From positions 2,371,334-2,435,333 of the forward strand of contig NZ_CP047047.1 in assembly GCF_030408575.1 (NCBI RefSeq): a stretch of 64,000 bases of DNA. The letters run 5' to 3'. A program made the translations under genes and the position numbers. The number at the start of each line of letters is the position of its first letter. Positions within the stretch are counted from its first letter, which is position 1. The notes beneath the pieces are model-generated. The model saw only the letters and a program-made list of their open reading frames with translations, did no database searches and was not told where the DNA came from. Source of the DNA: Corynebacterium auris. Lineage in GTDB: Bacteria; Actinomycetota; Actinomycetes; Mycobacteriales; Mycobacteriaceae. Shown here piece after piece: positions 62,209 through 64,000 of this stretch.

Positions 62209-63843
62209 ATGACGGATTACCGTGCGGTGATGACGCTGCTGATTCGGCAGCGTTCTTACCGCCAGATTGAACACCAGCTCGGATGCTCGCACCGCGCGAT
62301 TTCACGAGCGAACCAAGCACTGCGAAGCCTTGGTCTGACCACTGTTGAACAGGTCGCGGCGTTGACGGATGACGAGTTGGACGAGATATTCGTAGATAGA
62401 CGCAGTAGCGGGCAAGGCGAGTTCGTCCCGATTGACTTTGACGCGGTCGTCAAAGCACGCACAGGACGGGTGAAGCTAACACTGCAAGTATTGTGGGCTC
62501 GCTACACCACAACGCCGGCCCAGCTGGGCCAGCGTCACTACAGCTATGACCGGTTCCGCCAACTGGTTGCCTCCCATGTCGACGCGGCCGGGCTTACCGC
62601 CCGGATCACCCATGCACCAGGGCATACGATGCAGGTGGACTGGGCTGGGACCAAGATGCGCCTGTACGACCCGGCGGGCACACCGGGTGCGAAAGTCAGT
62701 GTTTTCGTCGCCTCGCTGCCATATTCAGGGATGCTCTTTGCATGTGCGTGTGCTGACCAGCGGCAACAGTCCTGGCTTGATGCTCACCGTCAAGCGTTTG
62801 ACTACTTCGGTGGGGTCTGCCAGGTTGTTGTCCCAGATAACGCGTCGACGGCGTCGAATGCGATCAGCACTGCCGATAGGAATCGGAAGGTCAACGACAC
62901 CTACCAGCAGTTCTTGGAGCACTACAACACAGCAGCACTTCCCACACGCGCGCGTCGTCCGAAGGATAAAGCAAATGTGGAAGCTGCGGTAAAGATCGTC
63001 ACACACAAAGTCATCCACGCGCTTAATGGCCACCAGTGTGTTGACCTTGACGAGCTCAACGAAAAGATTGTGGGCTTCGTCGACGCAATCAACACGTCCG
63101 TGCCGTTTCGCAGCCAGCAGTCAAGCCGGAGGGATCTCTTTGAAGAGCACGAACAGCATCTGCTTGCGGATCTGCCGGCAACCCCGTGGCAACACACCGA
63201 GTGGAAACGGGCAAAAGTGGCCCCGGATTTCCATGTCACGGTTGCAACAGTGCGTTACTCCGTTCCGCACCAGCTTGTTGGCCGCACTGTCGATGTGCGC
63301 ATCACCGGCCAGATGTTGACCGTCTTTGACCAAGGGGCAACCGTGGCAACCCACCGGGTTTCACATAAGCGTGGGGCCTATGTCACTGACTACGAGCACA
63401 TTCCATCTGGAATGGACTCCACCCGTGGACTGTGGACAAGCGACTACTTTTATCGCGAAGCCAGCAAAGTTGGCCCGGCAACACGCAAGGTCATCGAAGA
63501 ACTCATCACGGCGAAAGCCATCCCGGCCCAGGCATACCAGTCCTGCCGAAACGTGCTGTCAATGGGCAAACATGCCAACAAACCAATCCTGGAAGAAGCA
63601 TGCCAACGCCTGATAGCCAACGACGGCAGCCGACGGGCAGTGTCATATACCGCAGTCAAAAACATGATGGCCGCTGTCCGCAAGGAACACGCAACCCGAC
63701 CACGCGGGTTTGACCAGCCCCCGCGCAGCACCACAACCAACCAACCCGCCCGACCTGTAGCCGCTGACCGGGACACCACCGGCGCGTTCCTTGGCGGTGC
63801 AGACCAGTTCAGCATGGACAACCTCGCTAAGAAAGGAAACTAA
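62209..63843 (+). CDS. istA: IS21-family transposase IstA
   Basis: 544 residues. N-terminal helix-turn-helix (YRQIEHQLGCSHRAISRANQ), catalytic domain with HTMQVDWAGTKM (first Asp), QVVVPDNAST (second Asp) and DKANVEAAVKI (Glu), and a C-terminal beta domain (VATVRYSVPHQLVGRTVDVR). Complete and apparently functional. AAGGAG precedes ATG 62209. Confidence 0.95.
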   Translation: MTDYRAVMTLLIRQRSYRQIEHQLGCSHRAISRANQALRSLGLTTVEQVAALTDDELDEIFVDRRSSGQGEFVPIDFDAVVKARTGRVKLTLQVLWARYTTTPAQLGQRHYSYDRFRQLVASHVDAAGLTARITHAPGHTMQVDWAGTKMRLYDPAGTPGAKVSVFVASLPYSGMLFACACADQRQQSWLDAHRQAFDYFGGVCQVVVPDNASTASNAISTADRNRKVNDTYQQFLEHYNTAALPTRARRPKDKANVEAAVKIVTHKVIHALNGHQCVDLDELNEKIVGFVDAINTSVPFRSQQSSRRDLFEEHEQHLLADLPATPWQHTEWKRAKVAPDFHVTVATVRYSVPHQLVGRTVDVRITGQMLTVFDQGATVATHRVSHKRGAYVTDYEHIPSGMDSTRGLWTSDYFYREASKVGPATRKVIEELITAKAIPAQAYQSCRNVLSMGKHANKPILEEACQRLIANDGSRRAVSYTAVKNMMAAVRKEHATRPRGFDQPPRSTTTNQPARPVAADRDTTGAFLGGADQFSMDNLAKKGN

Positions 63844-63848
63844 AACCC

Positions 63849-64000
63849 ATGTCCTCACCAACCCCGCCAACAGATCGCTTCCTTGACGAATCCGTCCTGG
63901 CCGACTTCACCGCACTGCGGATGACTGCCTTCGGCAGAAGCGTCATCGATATCGCCAACGATCCCGCCTTCGACACGTGGACGTTTTCCCAAAAGGTGCT
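63849..64000 (+). CDS. istB: IS21-family ATPase IstB, 5' part
   Basis: Begins MSSPTPPTDRFLDESVLADF five bases after istA and runs off the window. It is the usual helper ATPase of IstA. The first 50 codons are open; the ATPase motifs lie outside. Confidence 0.8.
   Translation, partial: MSSPTPPTDRFLDESVLADFTALRMTAFGRSVIDIANDPAFDTWTFSQKV

Larger units (their letters stand above)
62066..64000 (+). mobile_element. IS21-family element, left part (continues beyond the window)
   Basis: The left end region (62085-62180) contains several TCCGGTAGC-type repeats, which are the IS21 terminal repeats bound by transposase. istA and the start of istB follow. The exact outer end is not certain. Confidence 0.8.

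Overview
The window looks like a piece of a Corynebacterium chromosome close to the replication origin. The DNA is mostly very GC-rich. It carries the actinobacterial origin-side block cca - Nudix - DUF6049-type protein - murJ - sigM - trxB - trxA - cwlM - parB - parA - rsmG, a trp operon with a three-Trp leader peptide, brnFE, an ArsR/Acr3/ArsC arsenic cluster of the C. glutamicum type, and four perfect copies of the parS site TGTTTCACGTGAAACA. Several genes appear to be leaderless, as is common in corynebacteria.

Left end (1-10 kb) is a defence region. A very large single-chain restriction-modification enzyme (type ISP, cut by the window edge) is followed by a broken IS256-family element, a 15-repeat CRISPR array and a complete type II-C locus (cas2, cas1, cas9, all on the minus strand). 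A tracrRNA with its own promoter lies just upstream of cas9. Its anti-repeat pairs with 15 bases of the repeat, which fixes the crRNA direction as rightward, convergent with the cas genes.

10-27 kb is accessory metabolism: a lipoprotein, the arsenic cluster (arsO, arsR / acr3, arsC), and a six-gene minus-strand operon. That operon combines a TAXI-type TRAP importer, two CoA-transferases, a glutaryl-CoA-dehydrogenase-like enzyme and an MFS transporter, which suggests uptake and CoA-dependent breakdown of a dicarboxylate such as glutarate. A TPM-like protein, an orphan MsiK-type ATPase, a DAACS symporter and an SdpI-family protein follow.

28-53 kb is core genome: trpL-E-G-D-CF-B-A, a Rieske protein, a BASS transporter, brnFE, yqgE, cca, then cell-envelope, redox and chromosome-segregation genes up to rsmG. 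The cwlM product has lost the amidase zinc histidines. The gene between cwlM and parB is frameshifted.

53.6-57.3 kb is the most striking part. Five visibly AT-richer minus-strand genes sit directly behind rsmG, where the yidC/rnpA/rpmH/dnaA block would be expected. They encode a 51-residue precursor peptide ending in Ser/Thr-rich sequence and a C-terminal Cys, an APH-fold kinase with HGD and DWE motifs, a HopA1-family protein, an EpiD-type (HFCD) flavoprotein decarboxylase, and a protein that looks like a degenerate kinase. This is the gene set of class V lanthipeptides (cacaoidin/lexapeptide type), predicted to make a peptide with a C-terminal AviCys or AviMeCys ring.

57.3-64 kb is an IS graveyard: an IS256 end fragment, a second frameshifted IS256-family element, a truncated IS21 istB, an IS3 element interrupted by an intact IS256 with an 8-bp target duplication, and an IS21 istA/istB pair running off the window.
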